Assembly: GCA_008973525.1 (NCBI GenBank)
Contig: WACJ01000523.1
Location: forward strand, 1,798,001-1,862,000
Length of the DNA stretch: 64,000 nt
Source: Stenopsyche tienmushanensis
Taxonomy: Eukaryota > Arthropoda > Insecta > Trichoptera > Stenopsychidae
Direction of reading: 5' to 3'
The notes below the pieces were generated by a model that made no database searches, was not told where the DNA came from, and saw only the letters and a list, made by a program, of their open reading frames with translations. Shown here piece by piece: positions 33,631 through 46,911 of this stretch. The translations under genes were made by a program, and so were the position numbers. The first letter of the stretch is position 1; the number at the start of each line of letters is the position of its first letter.

Positions 33631-34574
33631 TTGTGGCCCTGCGGACACATTGCACCTGTATACCGACAGATCGCTTCTTGCGTGTGCACCGTTACACTGG
33701 TGTCAGAATCGGCGGGTTGTGAATGCTGAGCGTTTTGGATGGAAGGCGATGACAAACGACGCGCGCCGGCAACGTGAGGCGTTAGGATGGTGGAGAATCC
33801 ATCGGCATCCAGCCTCGAAAGGACGATGTAGATGGTGCGTCGGCATCATCGGGCTCAACGTATGCGGCGCACACACAATAAGAAGATATTTGGAGGGTCG
33901 AAGATCTGCCGGCCTTCAACCGACAAAGCCATGGCTACTGTCGATCACGTGGAGGAGTTGAGCTGCCACAGAGTATATATTATGTTAATATATTACAAAC
34001 TATTTGGATTTATTTTGAGAGAGAGAGGGACAGCTGTGAAGCCTTTACTATTTATTGAAAATTTGTTTTATATAACGCACATGTTCGACCGATGATGGTC
34101 GAAGTTAAGGGAGGAAGAGTGTAGCGTGGGCGATTTACTATCCCCACGTAGTAGCGCTATTTACAGCGAAATCTTCCATCTCTCTTCAGATGCAATGTGT
34201 TATTTTAACAGCGCCATCTTTTGTGGCCCTGCGGAGATATTGCATCTATATACCGACCGATCGCTTCTTGCGCGTGCATCGTTGCCGGTTGAGTAGTGAC
34301 GTGCAGGAGGCGGGAGTCGGAAGAGTTGTCGGTTAGCCTTGGCTGCTGGAGGTAGTCCCTCCTGCAGGCAGATATCTCTCTCTCGTGTGGAATAAATAGT
34401 TATTTAGAAAAGCGAGTCTTTCTATTCAATGCCCGTTTATTTCCATCCATTCGTCCAGCAATATCACGGTTCGATAGAAGAACGGACCCGTGCGCGTCCA
34501 TCCCAACGAACACGCGGAAGCGGGGAACCGCCCAGGGACTCTACCCCCGAGAGCGCCCCCATCTCAACGTTACA
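33631..34574 (+). mobile_element. Degenerate LTR retrotransposon
   Basis: A complete-looking 3' LTR (34120-34574, 455 bp) starts TGTAGCGTGGG and ends CAACGTTACA. It is preceded by a purine-rich tract (34105-34119). At 33631-33696 is a short piece matching the interior of that LTR (GCGGACACATTGCACC, GATCGCTTCTTGCG), ending CGTTACA. Next is TGGTGTCAGAA (33698), a primer-binding site for tRNA-Leu. Only about 400 bp of internal sequence remain and no pol is readable. The superfamily (gypsy or Bel-Pao) is undecided. A related LTR fragment lies at 52856-52995. Confidence 0.75.
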
Positions 34575-35577
34575 TAGAGTAAATATGACAATAATTTAAG
34601 CGTTCCCCTATGCCGATAGAGATTAAAGCCATACTGTCTCATCTGATGAAGCATACTTTATAATAGAAAATTTGCATAATATCTCACCGCAGTCGACGAT
34701 AAAATATAGTTCTCTATGAAACTAGTTATTGAGTGATTGCTGTTATGAATAATTAACGACCAACTTGTTCTTATTTAGCAGAACCAGTTAATAAATCACT
34801 TGCATAATAAAGCGTACTTATTAATATGTACATATACATGGCAATGTGCACGCGCGATTGATAGCGGTGCCTAGGGCGCCCTTTTTTCATCGAGGGGGCC
34901 ACAGGATGTATCATGTTGGAAGCATGCTGTGCATCTAATAAATATAGATATGAGACGATAAGTCCAACATGACAATCAATCACTCCGATGAGGTTTAAAA
35001 TGAACGAGTGTGGATTATGAAGTAAGAAGGCGAGCGCTAAAAGCTAAACATGATTGTATTCATACAATCAACATCAAAGATCTATTATCGACTGAATAAG
35101 GGATGAAGTGCAGCTAAAAAACGATTTAAAAGCGATAAATCTGTGATATTTTGGCATTGACCCTTTGATGAGTTTGCACTCACGTGTTGAGTGCAGCGCT
35201 TCACAATGCTTTATTTTCAATGGTGTGCCTCTATTTTGAATACAATAAATACTAAAAGTGATCCTATTTGAGACACATAAAGCTATATTTTGTCATTTCC
35301 AAAACATTTGCGTTTATATCAGTAGTGCCAAAAATGCGTGCCGTTTTTACAAGTTTGTTTAGAAATGTTTCAATCGCTGGATGAATGTTCTACAAGATTT
35401 GATGAAGATAAATCCAGGTCTTTCAAGCAATAAACGCAAAAGGCAATGGATGAACAAAGAACAACAAATTCAGATTTATTGAGTTGCATCCAAGATTTAT
35501 ATATATTGTAAATTAAAACTAGATAAAATAAATTAGTAAGATAGATAAATATATAGGTTTTATGGGTGGGGGGGAAG
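34575..35577. other. Intergenic; repeat scraps only
   Basis: It contains the piggyBac-like end at 35159-35180 noted under 7284-8052. No gene is recognised. Confidence 0.45.
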
Positions 35578-36097
35578 ACTAATTTCGCTTGCGACCTTTT
35601 TTAGTGCGAGCCGCTCATGTAAATTAGCCTCTAGGGGGGTTTCCATGATCATAAAAGGCCACGAGTGTTCATTCATCATCGAAAATGCCACAAAAAAACC
35701 TAAAAGAGAACGGAATGGCTTCAACTGGACTGTGTGTTCAATTGGTCCGCTTTTCGGATCGCCGATACGACGAATTAGTGCTTCGCGATAGGACGCCAAG
35801 CTCTAACATGTCCACAGATCATCGGTTATCGATTTCTTTCCGGTTCAAAGTCCCGATCCTGAGCAAATAAATGAAAAATTACTATTGCAAGTAAGACTAA
35901 ATCATGTTTATCTTCCGGAATACTTCCTCTCTGCGCGTTGGATACAACAAAAATACCTCTAATCCTTCAAAGTTGTATTTTCTAATATCATAAAAATGTG
36001 CATTATAAGTGATCTAATCAAATAATTGTCTATAACAACGACTTAATATGCTGTAAAAATTTGCCTTAAATAGCTAATCACGGAGTTAATAAATGTT
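35578..36097. repeat. ~520-bp duplicate of the GH18 intron/exon segment at 60787-61285
   Basis: The alignment by eye is continuous in direct orientation from ACTARTTTCGCTTGCGACC through TTGCCTTAAATAGCTAAT. It includes part of a hAT element end (CCGGTTCAAAGTCCCG at about 35842-35857) and, on the minus strand at the right edge, the same codons FINSVISYLRQ found at the end of GH18 exon 3. One internal stretch of about 20 bp differs in length. Confidence 0.85.
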
Positions 36098-36139
36098 GCT
36101 ATAAGATTGAAAACTAGCTAAAGCTAAAGCTAGCTAGTA

Positions 36140-36265
36140 AATAGCCTCTGGAGGGGTTTCCATAATCGTACAGATTATATAAGGTCTCGGTTTTTAATCG
36201 AAAATGCCGCAAAAAGCCCTAAAAAGGTCTGTGCGTTCAACCGGTCCGCTTTTCAGACCGCTGAC
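36140..36265. repeat. Partial further copy of the hAT-internal repeat
   Basis: Related to 35630-35760 (shared TTTCCATRATC, TCGAAAATGCC and TTCAAYYGGTCCGCTTTTC). It directly follows the longer copy. Confidence 0.6.
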
Positions 36266-36299
36266 ACAAAACAAAGGAACAGTCAAAACAATGGACTGA

Positions 36300-39200
36300 A
36301 AGGCGAGAATCGACTTCTCTGGGTCTACCCTCGTCCTAGTCCTTGTTTATGTTCGAGTCATCATATGTATCGTCAAATTCTAAACACTTCAGAATCATCG
36401 TCAGCTGTTCAATAGCTATGATCGATTAAAATTGGTTACATCTCGTGAATGTGAGATCGTTCGTGTGACGATGATGTATGAGCAAATATATTTAAAATGA
36501 TTAAACGTCGACCTGAAACGTGCTGAAAGTAAATAAGACATGACAGACACGAAGTTCGGCTTCGATTGATTGAGGATGCTTCGAAAGCGTGCTTCGAACG
36601 AATCGAAAATTGCACATCACATCAAGTGTTACATATATTATGCACCATGTTGATTGATCGAAATTATTTACATTAGATGTATTTTAACATTTTATATTAG
36701 CATCATCAAATAGAGAATAACGCTGTGGGATTTAATAACACAAATTAAGAGTATTTTGGCTTATCATACGTACGAAAATATTTAACTTTTCCCCGTCACG
36801 ATTTGTTACATTACATGTTCCACAATCACGAATTCTAGTTGCTTAAGAACGAGATGACGCCATTAGATAAAATTGATTAGATCAAATATGCATGATTGAG
36901 ATAATCCGTTTTTTTGCCACTCGCTTACAAATGAATTCATTTATTATAGGGCCAAATATTTACAATTGACAACTCGTCAAATTGTAGTCAGAATTTGTCC
37001 AGAAGCAAAACCAATTGAATCCAGGGAGGCGATGAATATATTATATACGGGTATTTCAATAGGGATGCTCTAAATTTATTAAGGTATAGCGGCCATGTTA
37101 TTAAAGCAATTTTAATAAAAATTATTGTGAATTATTCAGCAGTGTATGGCAAATCATCATGACAAGTTATAGCGTTGTACAACAATGAATTTCTGAGAAG
37201 AACTGTTATAAATTAGATATGATAAAAAATTTAAATATAATTCAAATAGTATAGGATAAGAAAATATATGGCAAAATCTCATTAAAATTAATTAAACGCA
37301 ATTTTAATATATTTTTAGGTATGCAAAGTTTATATATAAATAATGATTTTAATTTTCTATCAATTAAAATTAATTGTATTTTTTAAAATTCCCTTTTATA
37401 AGACAAGGAGTTCTAATGTGCACAACATTGCTCCAAAACGCATTTCATATGAATGAGTTGGTAACACTGCTAATATGTCAATTATATATTTTTATTTGCT
37501 TTTATATATATATTATTATAACCGTCTCCGAATAAGTTATGTTATCAATATAATAACAAATGTTGCATTAAAAAAAAAAGGATGTCCAGTAAATTTGCTG
37601 AAATAATTTCGTAATGTTGGATCGTTTTCAATTATAGGTTAAATGGCAGCACGTCAGATTATGAAATCTTTTTACGGTGTACGTCCAAGTTTAATGTTTC
37701 ATAATGTATGGTCATCGTGCCTTTTTACTAGTAAAATACGTTTAGAGATCTATAAACCTCTTTATTGACAATTGCCTTGGAACTGTATTTAGCTTGTTGC
37801 CTTATTCGGATCTTAACGCATTCAGAAGATATCGTTCAGACTCTATGCGTTAAGCAATAATTTCGCCACATTTACGAATATTTTCAATACAACAAACGTA
37901 CATTATTTGCATCATTCATAAGCCGCTTTTAAATATTTAGGCTTGCGCACTCTTTGGTCGTGATGAAATCGAATTTTTATATATATTTTTTCTAATCACC
38001 CTGTATTGGTGGTTAATTAGCATGTGACCTGCTTCTGGTCTTTTTTAATGTCGACTGGATTCTATATGGATAATTTTCAAGATTACCTAGTGCGTGTGTA
38101 TGTCAACACTTGTTTTTTTTTCAGTAATGGGACTACCATAATGAGATTAACGTCAACACATAAATTTGATAGACTGAATTGAGTCAGTAGTACATTTGCC
38201 AATCTGTTCAAATAATATATCAATCATTTAATTAATTATTGCAACGCCTGCGAGGATTAAAAATGATCTGCATTTTAAAAACATAACCTAAAAAATAAGC
38301 AATCACGACTCCTGTCATAATTGCAACATAATGCCGAAGATATGGAATATTTGTTAGTACTGATAATTAAATTAAAATACCATATTAATAGTATTACCGT
38401 TTATAAACACAATAAAGACAATAATTAGCATTTGACAATCGAGTTTAAATTTATCGACGAATAATACCCTAATATCTAAATTTACGACCAACGATCCAAA
38501 CGGCCAGCTATCACTTTATTTGAATGCGCTATATTTGCTCCAATTTATTTTAATTAATAATAAATATAACAATTTTAAATATACTTTAAAAAATATATCA
38601 TTGTTACTTACGTGTTTAAAAAAATATAAATTCGAAAATATCTGTTAAAATTTATTTTTAAGGGAAATACTTACACGAAAAAAATAGTACAGCCGTATAT
38701 GATGTAGCCATATTGAATGAAGACCTGTAATTCCAATAAAATAAAATATAGTATTTTTGTAAATCGTTTTATTTGTTAAAAATAATTTATAACATGATTT
38801 AATAATTTTTTTTTAAATAAAAATAATTGTTATTTGATTGATTTTATTTGTATTATTTATCTTGGGATTAAAAATGAAGTTATAAATATTATTTCACAAA
38901 ATTATTTGCACTCCCCCCCCAAAAAATAAAAAAAAACAATTATTTAGAACATTTTAAAATCACATAATATAAATGCTAATAAATTAAATATAATATTGCC
39001 TTTAGCACTGTATCACTGGCCACCAACTGTAATAGACTGACCAAAATTATGGTCAGTCCTAAATGGTAGTGGACATTGGAAGGTTCCTTTCTCCTGTATA
39101 TTTGAAGATGGTGAGGGTAAGATGACTTTCATTGCAAATTACTATTTGGTTCACAACCGTATCGGTATTTTAATTAAAATGAGACATTCTCCTGATTTTA

Positions 39201-39964
39201 ACCGTGTAATATATATATTTGTAATTTAAATACATGTTAAAGCTGGAAAGTTTTTTTTTTAGGAAAATGGTAAAAAAATATGCTGAAAATGTATATACAA
39301 TAATGTGAATATCTCTCATTTTTTTCGTTGAAAAAAAAATTGTTTTGTACGACCATAATTTCAACCCTTGGCACTATCAGATGGCCAATAACGACGTAGC
39401 AGCTCATTAATTTTGCTCCAAATAAATATATATTATTATGTTATGTTTACATTCTGAAATGTCCGCAAGCGGTTTAACTCGGCCTAAATTATAATTGGTC
39501 TGTTGAAACGGCAATGATAAACTATTTTGGATACGGGCGGATCGAATGCATCTTATCAATGTCAATATTCACCTGATCCGATAAGAGACATGTAAAACTA
39601 TTCGATATTCTATTAAGAATTAAGCTAAATATATAATTATGTTTAATATAAAACATGTAATCATATGCCTCAGATAAAAAAAGTAATAAATCATTATATC
39701 CACATTTATATTGGTCTCATATAATATTTATAATTTTATAAATATTATAGAGTATATTTATAAATAAATTATTATTTTAAAATAACGACGTTGTTTATTC
39801 GACAATTTAAAGGGCGTCGATAAGGTTCGATAAATTCGCTGTTAAGACCAACGCGTTTGAATTTCCTTCCAGCTGTCAAACTTATTCGAAATCGAAAACA
39901 ATAAAGTTGCGCCATTTTTTTAAGTTTGCTCAATCGCTATGAATCATTCGAATCGAATCGATCC
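36300..39964. other. Long AT-rich intergenic stretch
   Basis: No coding exons, LINE or transposase motifs, or terminal repeats were recognised. It contains homopolymer runs and simple AT repeats only. Confidence 0.5.
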
Positions 39965-40573
39965 GTCTACGGCAGGGGTCGGCAACCTTTTGAGTCGGAA
40001 GAGCCAAAAATTACAATTTACAAATTTCAAGTGTTTAAAGAGCCACAATTTTTTTTCTTGCCAACAATAAATAGTACTCGCATAAATAAAGTTTTTTGGT
40101 AAAAATAATCTATTTATTCATATATAAGTAATATTTTTAACAACAAATTAGATAATATATATATATAGTATTATTAGATAATATATATATGGTATTATTA
40201 GATAATCACACCTATTATATACACCTATTAAGTTAAAAAATCAAAAATAATTAAACACTTACTTACAACACTAACTTGTACTTCAATAACAAACAATTGA
40301 GCAAACAAATTCAATGGAAGCGATGGTTTTGCATGGTTATTCAAGTAGAATTTTTTTTTTAAGTAATGTAATTTGTACTTAGAAATAAATAAAACAATAA
40401 CATACATTTGAGCAAATAAATTTAATGGGAGCGATGGTTTTGCATGGTTTTAGAAAGTTTGGATAAATTTGGCTCATACTTGTTGTTTTAAGTTTCAAAC
40501 ACGACTCTAAATTTTCATTTGTTAGTTGGCTTCTTACTTTACTTTTAATTATATTCATGCAAGAGAACGCTTA

Positions 40574-40784
40574 GGCCCGATCCACACTGTAGTGCCGTTG
40601 ACGGTTCGATCTCGCTCCGATCTCGGTCCGATCTCGGTCCGATCTAATGTTCTTACACAGGAAACAGTCAGAGTATTCACACTATCGGATCGTTCCGATT
40701 CCGTTTCTTGTGTGAAAGTGTTTGACCGGACCGAGACCGAGAGCGGGATCGAGCCGTTAGCGGCACCGTGGTGTGAATCGGGCC
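40574..40784. mobile_element. 211-bp PIF/Harbinger-like MITE
   Basis: The ends GGCCCGATCCACACTGTAGT and, inverted, GGCCCGATTCACACCACGGT match over about 50-60 bp with a handful of changes. They are flanked by TTA at 40571-40573 and 40785-40787. Almost the whole element is a palindrome. It is nested in the left arm of the hAT element. Confidence 0.8.
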
Positions 40785-40925
40785 TTACTCTTGCAAATAT
40801 GTCGATCCAAAGATAGTCAGGACTCCAAATGCCAAATTCTTCACCTCACTGTAGCAATCTGGAAGACTTCCATGCGTCGAATATAAGTGCCTCAACTCGC
40901 GGCATTTCTTTTAAAGCTGTCCACT

Positions 40926-43900
40926 TTTATTGCGTTACGAAAATTACGAAAATTACGTGCATAACATTATAATATACTGTAAAACGTAAACGTACACGTA
41001 ATTTAGTAAGCAAAACGTAGACGTACACGTAATTTTGAAAGCAAAACGTAGACGTAAAGGAAATTTTGTAAGCAAAACGACTCGACGCTCGATACACCTC
41101 GCGAAAAAAACAAATCCGATTCAGTGCTACGTTCATCCCTCCTGCGCCTTGTCGGCACCTCACCGCCGGGGTTCCGCCTCACCGCCGGGGCTGCGGCCCT
41201 CCAAAAGGGCCCCCATAATCAGTAAGATCGTTCCATCTTGTCCTAACGAAAATTACGTGCATAACATTATAATATACTGTAAAACGTAAACGTACACGTA
41301 ATTTTGTAAGCAAAACGTAGACGTAAAGGAAATTTTGTAAGCAAAACGACTCGACGCTCGATACACCTCGCGAAAAAAACAAATCCGATTCAGTGCTACG
41401 TTCATCCCTCCTGCGCCTTGTCGGCACCTCACCGCCGGGGCTCCGCCTCACCGCCGGGGCTCCGCCTCACCGCCGGGGCTGCGCCCTCCGCCGGGGCTGC
41501 GCCCTCCAAATGGGGTCCTCCAAAAGGGCCCCCATAATCAGTAAGATCGTTCCATCTTGTCCTAACGAAAATTACGTGCATAACATTATAATATACTGTA
41601 AAACGTAAACGTACACGTAATTTAGTAAGCAAAACGTAGACGTACACGTAATTTTGAAAGCAAAACGTAGACGTAAAGGAAATTTTGTAAGCAAAACGAC
41701 TCGACGCTCGATACACCTGGCGAAAAAAACAAATCCGATTCAGTGCTACGTTCATCCCTCCTGCGCCTTGTCGGCACCTCACCGCCGGGGCTCCGCCTCA
41801 CCGCCGGGGCTGCGCCCTCCGCCGGGGCTGCGCCCTCCAAAAGGGCCCCCATAATCAGTAAGATCGTTCCATCTTGTCCTAACGAAAATTACGTGCATAA
41901 CATTATAATATACTGTAAAACGTAAACGTACACGTAATTTAGTAAGCAAAACGTAGACGTACACGTAATTTTGAAAGCAAAACGTAGACGTAAAGGAAAT
42001 TTTGTAAGCAAAACGACTCGACGCTCGATACACCTCGCGAAAAAAACAAATCCGATTCAGTGCTACGTTCATCCCTCCTGCGCCTTGTCGGCACCTCACC
42101 GCCGGGGTTCCGCCTCACCGCCGGGGCTGCGGCCCTCCAAAAGGGCCCCCATAATCAGTAAGATCGTTCCATCTTGTCCTAACGAAAATTACGTGCATAA
42201 CATTATAATATACTGTAAAACGTAAACGTACACGTAATTTTGTAAGCAAAACGTAGACGTACACGTAATTTTGAAAGCAAAACGTAGACGTAAAGGAAAT
42301 TTTGTAAGCAAAACGACTCGACGCTCGATACACCTCGCGAAAAAAACAAATCCGATTCAGTGCTACGTTCATCCCTCCTGCGCCTTGTCGGCACCTCACC
42401 GCCGGGGCTCCGCCTCACCGCCGGGGCTCCGCCTCACCGCCGGGGCTCCGCCTCACCGCCGGGGCTGCGCCCTCCGCCGGGGCTGCGCCCTCCAAATGGG
42501 GCCCTCCAAAAGGGCCCCCATAATCAGTAAGATCGTTCCATCTTGTCCTAACGAAAATTACGTGCATAACATTATAATATACTGTAAAACGTAAACGTAC
42601 ACGTGATTTAGTAAGCAAAACGTAGACGTAAACGAAATTTTGTAAGCAAAACGTAGACGTAAAGGAAATTTTGTAAGCAAAACGACTCGACGCTCGATAC
42701 ACCTGGCGAAAAAAACAAATCCGATTCAGTGCTACGTTCATCCCTCCTGCGCCTTGTCGGCACCTCACCGCCGGGGCTCCGCCTCACCGCCGGGGCTCCG
42801 CCTCACCGCCGGGGCTCCGCCTCACCGCCGGGGCTGCGCCCTCCGCCGGGGCTGCGCCCTCCAAATGGGGCCCTCCAAAAGGGCCCCCATAATCAGTAAG
42901 ATCGTTCCATCTTGTCCTAACGAAAATTACGTGCATAACATTATAATATACTGTAAAACGTAAACGTACACGTGATTTAGTAAGCAAAACGTAGACGTAA
43001 ACGAAATTTTGTAAGCAAAACGTAGACGTAAAGGAAATTTTGTAAGCAAAACGACTCGACGCTCGATACACCTGGCGAAAAAAACAAATCCGATTCAGTG
43101 CTACGTTCATCCCTCCTGCGCCTTGTCGGCACCTCACCGCCGGGGCTCCGCCTCACCGCCGGGGCTCCGCCTCACCGCCGGGGCTGCGCCCTCCGCCGGG
43201 GCTGCGCCCTCCGCCGGGGCTGCGCCCTCCAAATGGGGCCCTCCAAAAGGGCCCCCATAATCAGTAAGATCGTTCCATCTTGTCCTAACGAAAATTACGT
43301 GCATAACATTATAATATACTGTAAAACGTAAACGTACACGTAATTTAGTAAGCAAAACGTAGACGTACACGTAATTTTGTAAGCAAAACGTAGACGTAAA
43401 GGAAATTTTGTAAGCAAAACGACTCGACGCTCGATACACCTGGCGAAAAAAACAAATCCGATTCAGTGCTACGTTCATCCCTCCTGCGCCTTGTCGGCAC
43501 CTCACCGCCGGGGCTCCGCCTCACCGCCGGGGCTCCGCCTCACCGCCGGGGCTGCGCCCTCCGCCGGGGCTGCGCCCTCCAAATGGGGCCCTCCAAAAGG
43601 GCCCCCATAATCAGTAAGATCGTTCCATCTTGTCCTAACGAAAATTACGTGCATAACATTATAATATACTGTAAAACGTAAACGTACACGTAATTTAGTA
43701 AGCAAAACGTAGACGTACACGTAATTTTGAAAGCAAAACGTAGACGTAAAGGAAATTTTGTAAGCAAAACGACTCGACGCTCGATACACCTGGCGAAAAA
43801 AACAAATCCGATTCAGTGCTACGTTCATCCCTCCTGCGCCTTGTCGGCACCTCACCGCCGGGGCTCCGCCTCACCGCCGGGGCTGCGCCCTCCGCCGGGG

Positions 43901-46900
43901 CTGCGCCCTCCAAAAGGGCCCCCATAATCAGTAAGATCGTTCCATCTTGTCCTAACGAAAATTACGTGCATAACATTATAATATACTGTAAAACGTAAAC
44001 GTACACGTAATTTAGTAAGCAAAACGTAGACGTACACGTAATTTTGAAAGCAAAACGTAGACGTAAAGGAAATTTTGTAAGCAAAACGACTCGACGCTCG
44101 ATACACCTCGCGAAAAAAACAAATCCGATTCAGTGCTACGTTCATCCCTCCTGCGCCTTGTCGGCACCTCACCGCCGGGGTTCCGCCTCACCGCCGGGGC
44201 TGCGGCCCTCCAAAAGGGCCCCCATAATCAGTAAGATCGTTCCATCTTGTCCTAACGAAAATTACGTGCATAACATTATAATATACTGTAAAACGTAAAC
44301 GTACACGTAATTTTGTAAGCAAAACGTAGACGTACACGTAATTTTGAAAGCAAAACGTAGACGTAAAGGAAATTTTGTAAGCAAAACGACTCGACGCTCG
44401 ATACACCTCGCGAAAAAAACAAATCCGATTCAGTGCTACGTTCATCCCTCCTGCGCCTTGTCGGCACCTCACCGCCGGGGCTCCGCCTCACCGCCGGGGC
44501 TCCGCCTCACCGCCGGGGCTCCGCCTCACCGCCGGGGCTGCGCCCTCCGCCGGGGCTGCGCCCTCCAAATGGGGCCCTCCAAAAGGGCCCCCATAATCAG
44601 TAAGATCGTTCCATCTTGTCCTAACGAAAATTACGTGCATAACATTATAATATACTGTAAAACGTAAACGTACACGTGATTTAGTAAGCAAAACGTAGAC
44701 GTAAACGAAATTTTGTAAGCAAAACGTAGACGTAAAGGAAATTTTGTAAGCAAAACGACTCGACGCTCGATACACCTGGCGAAAAAAACAAATCCGATTC
44801 AGTGCTACGTTCATCCCTCCTGCGCCTTGTCGGCACCTCACCGCCGGGGCTCCGCCTCACCGCCGGGGCTCCGCCTCACCGCCGGGGCTCCGCCTCACCG
44901 CCGGGGCTGCGCCCTCCGCCGGGGCTGCGCCCTCCAAATGGGGCCCTCCAAAAGGGCCCCCATAATCAGTAAGATCGTTCCATCTTGTCCTAACGAAAAT
45001 TACGTGCATAACATTATAATATACTGTAAAACGTAAACGTACACGTAATTTTGTAAGCAAAACGTAGACGTACACGTAATTTTGAAAGCAAAACGTAGAC
45101 GTAAAGGAAATTTTGTAAGCAAAACGACTCGACGCTCGATACACCTCGCGAAAAAAACAAATCCGATTCAGTGCTACGTTCATCCCTCCTGCGCCTTGTC
45201 GGCACCTCACCGCCGGGGCTCCGCCTCACCGCCGGGGCTGCGCCCTCCGCCGGGGCTGCGCCCTCCGCCGGGGCTGCGCCCTCCAAATGGGGCCCTCCAA
45301 AAGGGCCCCCATAATCAGTAAGATCGTTCCATCTTGTCCTAACGAAAATTACGTGCATAACATTATAATATACTGTAAAACGTAAACGTACACGTAATTT
45401 TGTAAGCAAAACGTAGACGTACACGTAATTTTGAAAGCAAAACGTAGACGTAAAGGAAATTTTGTAAGCAAAACGACTCGACGCTCGATACGCCTCGCGA
45501 AAAAAACAAATCCGATTCAGTGCTACGTTCATCCCTCCTGCGCCTTGTCGGCACCTCACCGCCGGGGCTCCGCCTCACCGCCGGGGCTGCGCCCTCCGCC
45601 GGGGCTGCGCCCTCCAAATGGGGCCCTCCAAAAGGGCCCCCATAATCAGTAAGATCGTTCCATCTTGTCCTAACGAAAATTACGTGCATAACATTATAAT
45701 ATACTGTAAAACGTAAACGTACACGTAATTTTGTAAGCAAAACGTAGACGTACACGTAATTTTGAAAGCAAAACGTAGACGTAAAGGAAATTTTGTAAGC
45801 AAAACGACTCGACGCTCGATACACCTCGCGAAAAAAACAAATCCGATTCAGTGCTACGTTCATCCCTCCTGCGCCTTGTCGGCACCTCACCGCCGGGGCT
45901 CCGCCTCACCGCCGGGGCTCCGCCTCACCGCCGGGGCTGCGCCCTCCGCCGGGGCTGCGCCCTCCAAATGGGGCCCTCCAAAAGGGCCCCCATAATCAGT
46001 AAGATCGTTCCATCTTGTCCTAACGAAAATTACGTGCATAACATTATAATATACTGTAAAACGTAAACGTACACGTAATTTTGTAAGCAAAACGTAGACG
46101 TAAACGAAATTTTGTAAGCAAAACGTAGACGTAAAGGAAATTTTGTAAGCAAAACGACTCGACGCTCGATACACCTCGCGAAAAAAACAAATCCGATTCA
46201 GTGCTACGTTCATCCCTCCTGCGCCTTGTCGGCACCTCACCGCCGGGGCTCCGCCTCACCGCCGGGGCTCCGCCTCACCGCCGGGGCTGCGCCCTCCGCC
46301 GGGGCTGCGCCCTCCAAATGGGGCCCTCCAAAAGGGCCCCCATAATCAGTAAGATCGTTCCATCTTGTCCTAACGAAAATTACGTGCATAACATTATAAT
46401 ATACTGTAAAACGTAAACGTACACGTAATTTTGTAAGCAAAACGTAGACGTAAACGAAATTTTGTAAGCAAAACGTAGACGTAAAGGAAATTTTGTAAGC
46501 AAAACGACTCGACGCTCGATACACCTCGCGAAAAAAACAAATCCGATTCAGTGCTACGTTCATCCCTCCTGCGCCTTGTCGGCACCTCACCGCCGGGGCT
46601 CCGCCTCACCGCCGGGGCTCCGCCTCACCGCCGGGGCTGCGCCCTCCGCCGGGGCTGCGCCCTCCAAATGGGGCCCTCCAAAAGGGCCCCCATAATCAGT
46701 AAGATCGTTCCATCTTGTCCTAACGAAAATTACGTGCATAACATTATAATATACTGTAAAACGTAAACGTACACGTAATTTTGTAAGCAAAACGTAGACG
46801 TACACGTAATTTTGAAAGCAAAACGTAGACGTAAAGGAAATTTTGTAAGCAAAACGACTCGACGCTCGATACGCCTCGCGAAAAAAACAAATCCGATTCA

Positions 46901-46911
46901 GTGCTACGTAT
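40926..46911. repeat. Tandem satellite array, 17 complete intervals of 269-369 bp, with higher-order structure
   Basis: The landmark GTGCTACG occurs at 41124, 41393, 41743, 42060, 42360, 42729, 43098, 43466, 43816, 44133, 44433, 44802, 45171, 45520, 45851, 46201, 46551 and 46901. Each unit has an AT-rich part with two to three copies of GTAAGCAAAACGTAGACGTA-like subrepeats, then a GC-rich tail with 18/19-bp subrepeats (CCGCCGGGGCTCCGCCTCA or CCGCCGGGGCTGCGCCCT) and CATAATCAGTAAGATCG. About 41520-42960 recurs almost unchanged 2073 bp later at 43593-45033. Long stop-free frames on both strands are by-products of the repeat and not genes. Confidence 0.95.

Noticed and set aside
40926..46911. CRISPR-like or rDNA-like array
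   Set aside because: The whole unit is repeated without unique spacers, and it shows no rRNA similarity. The context is an insect hAT element.
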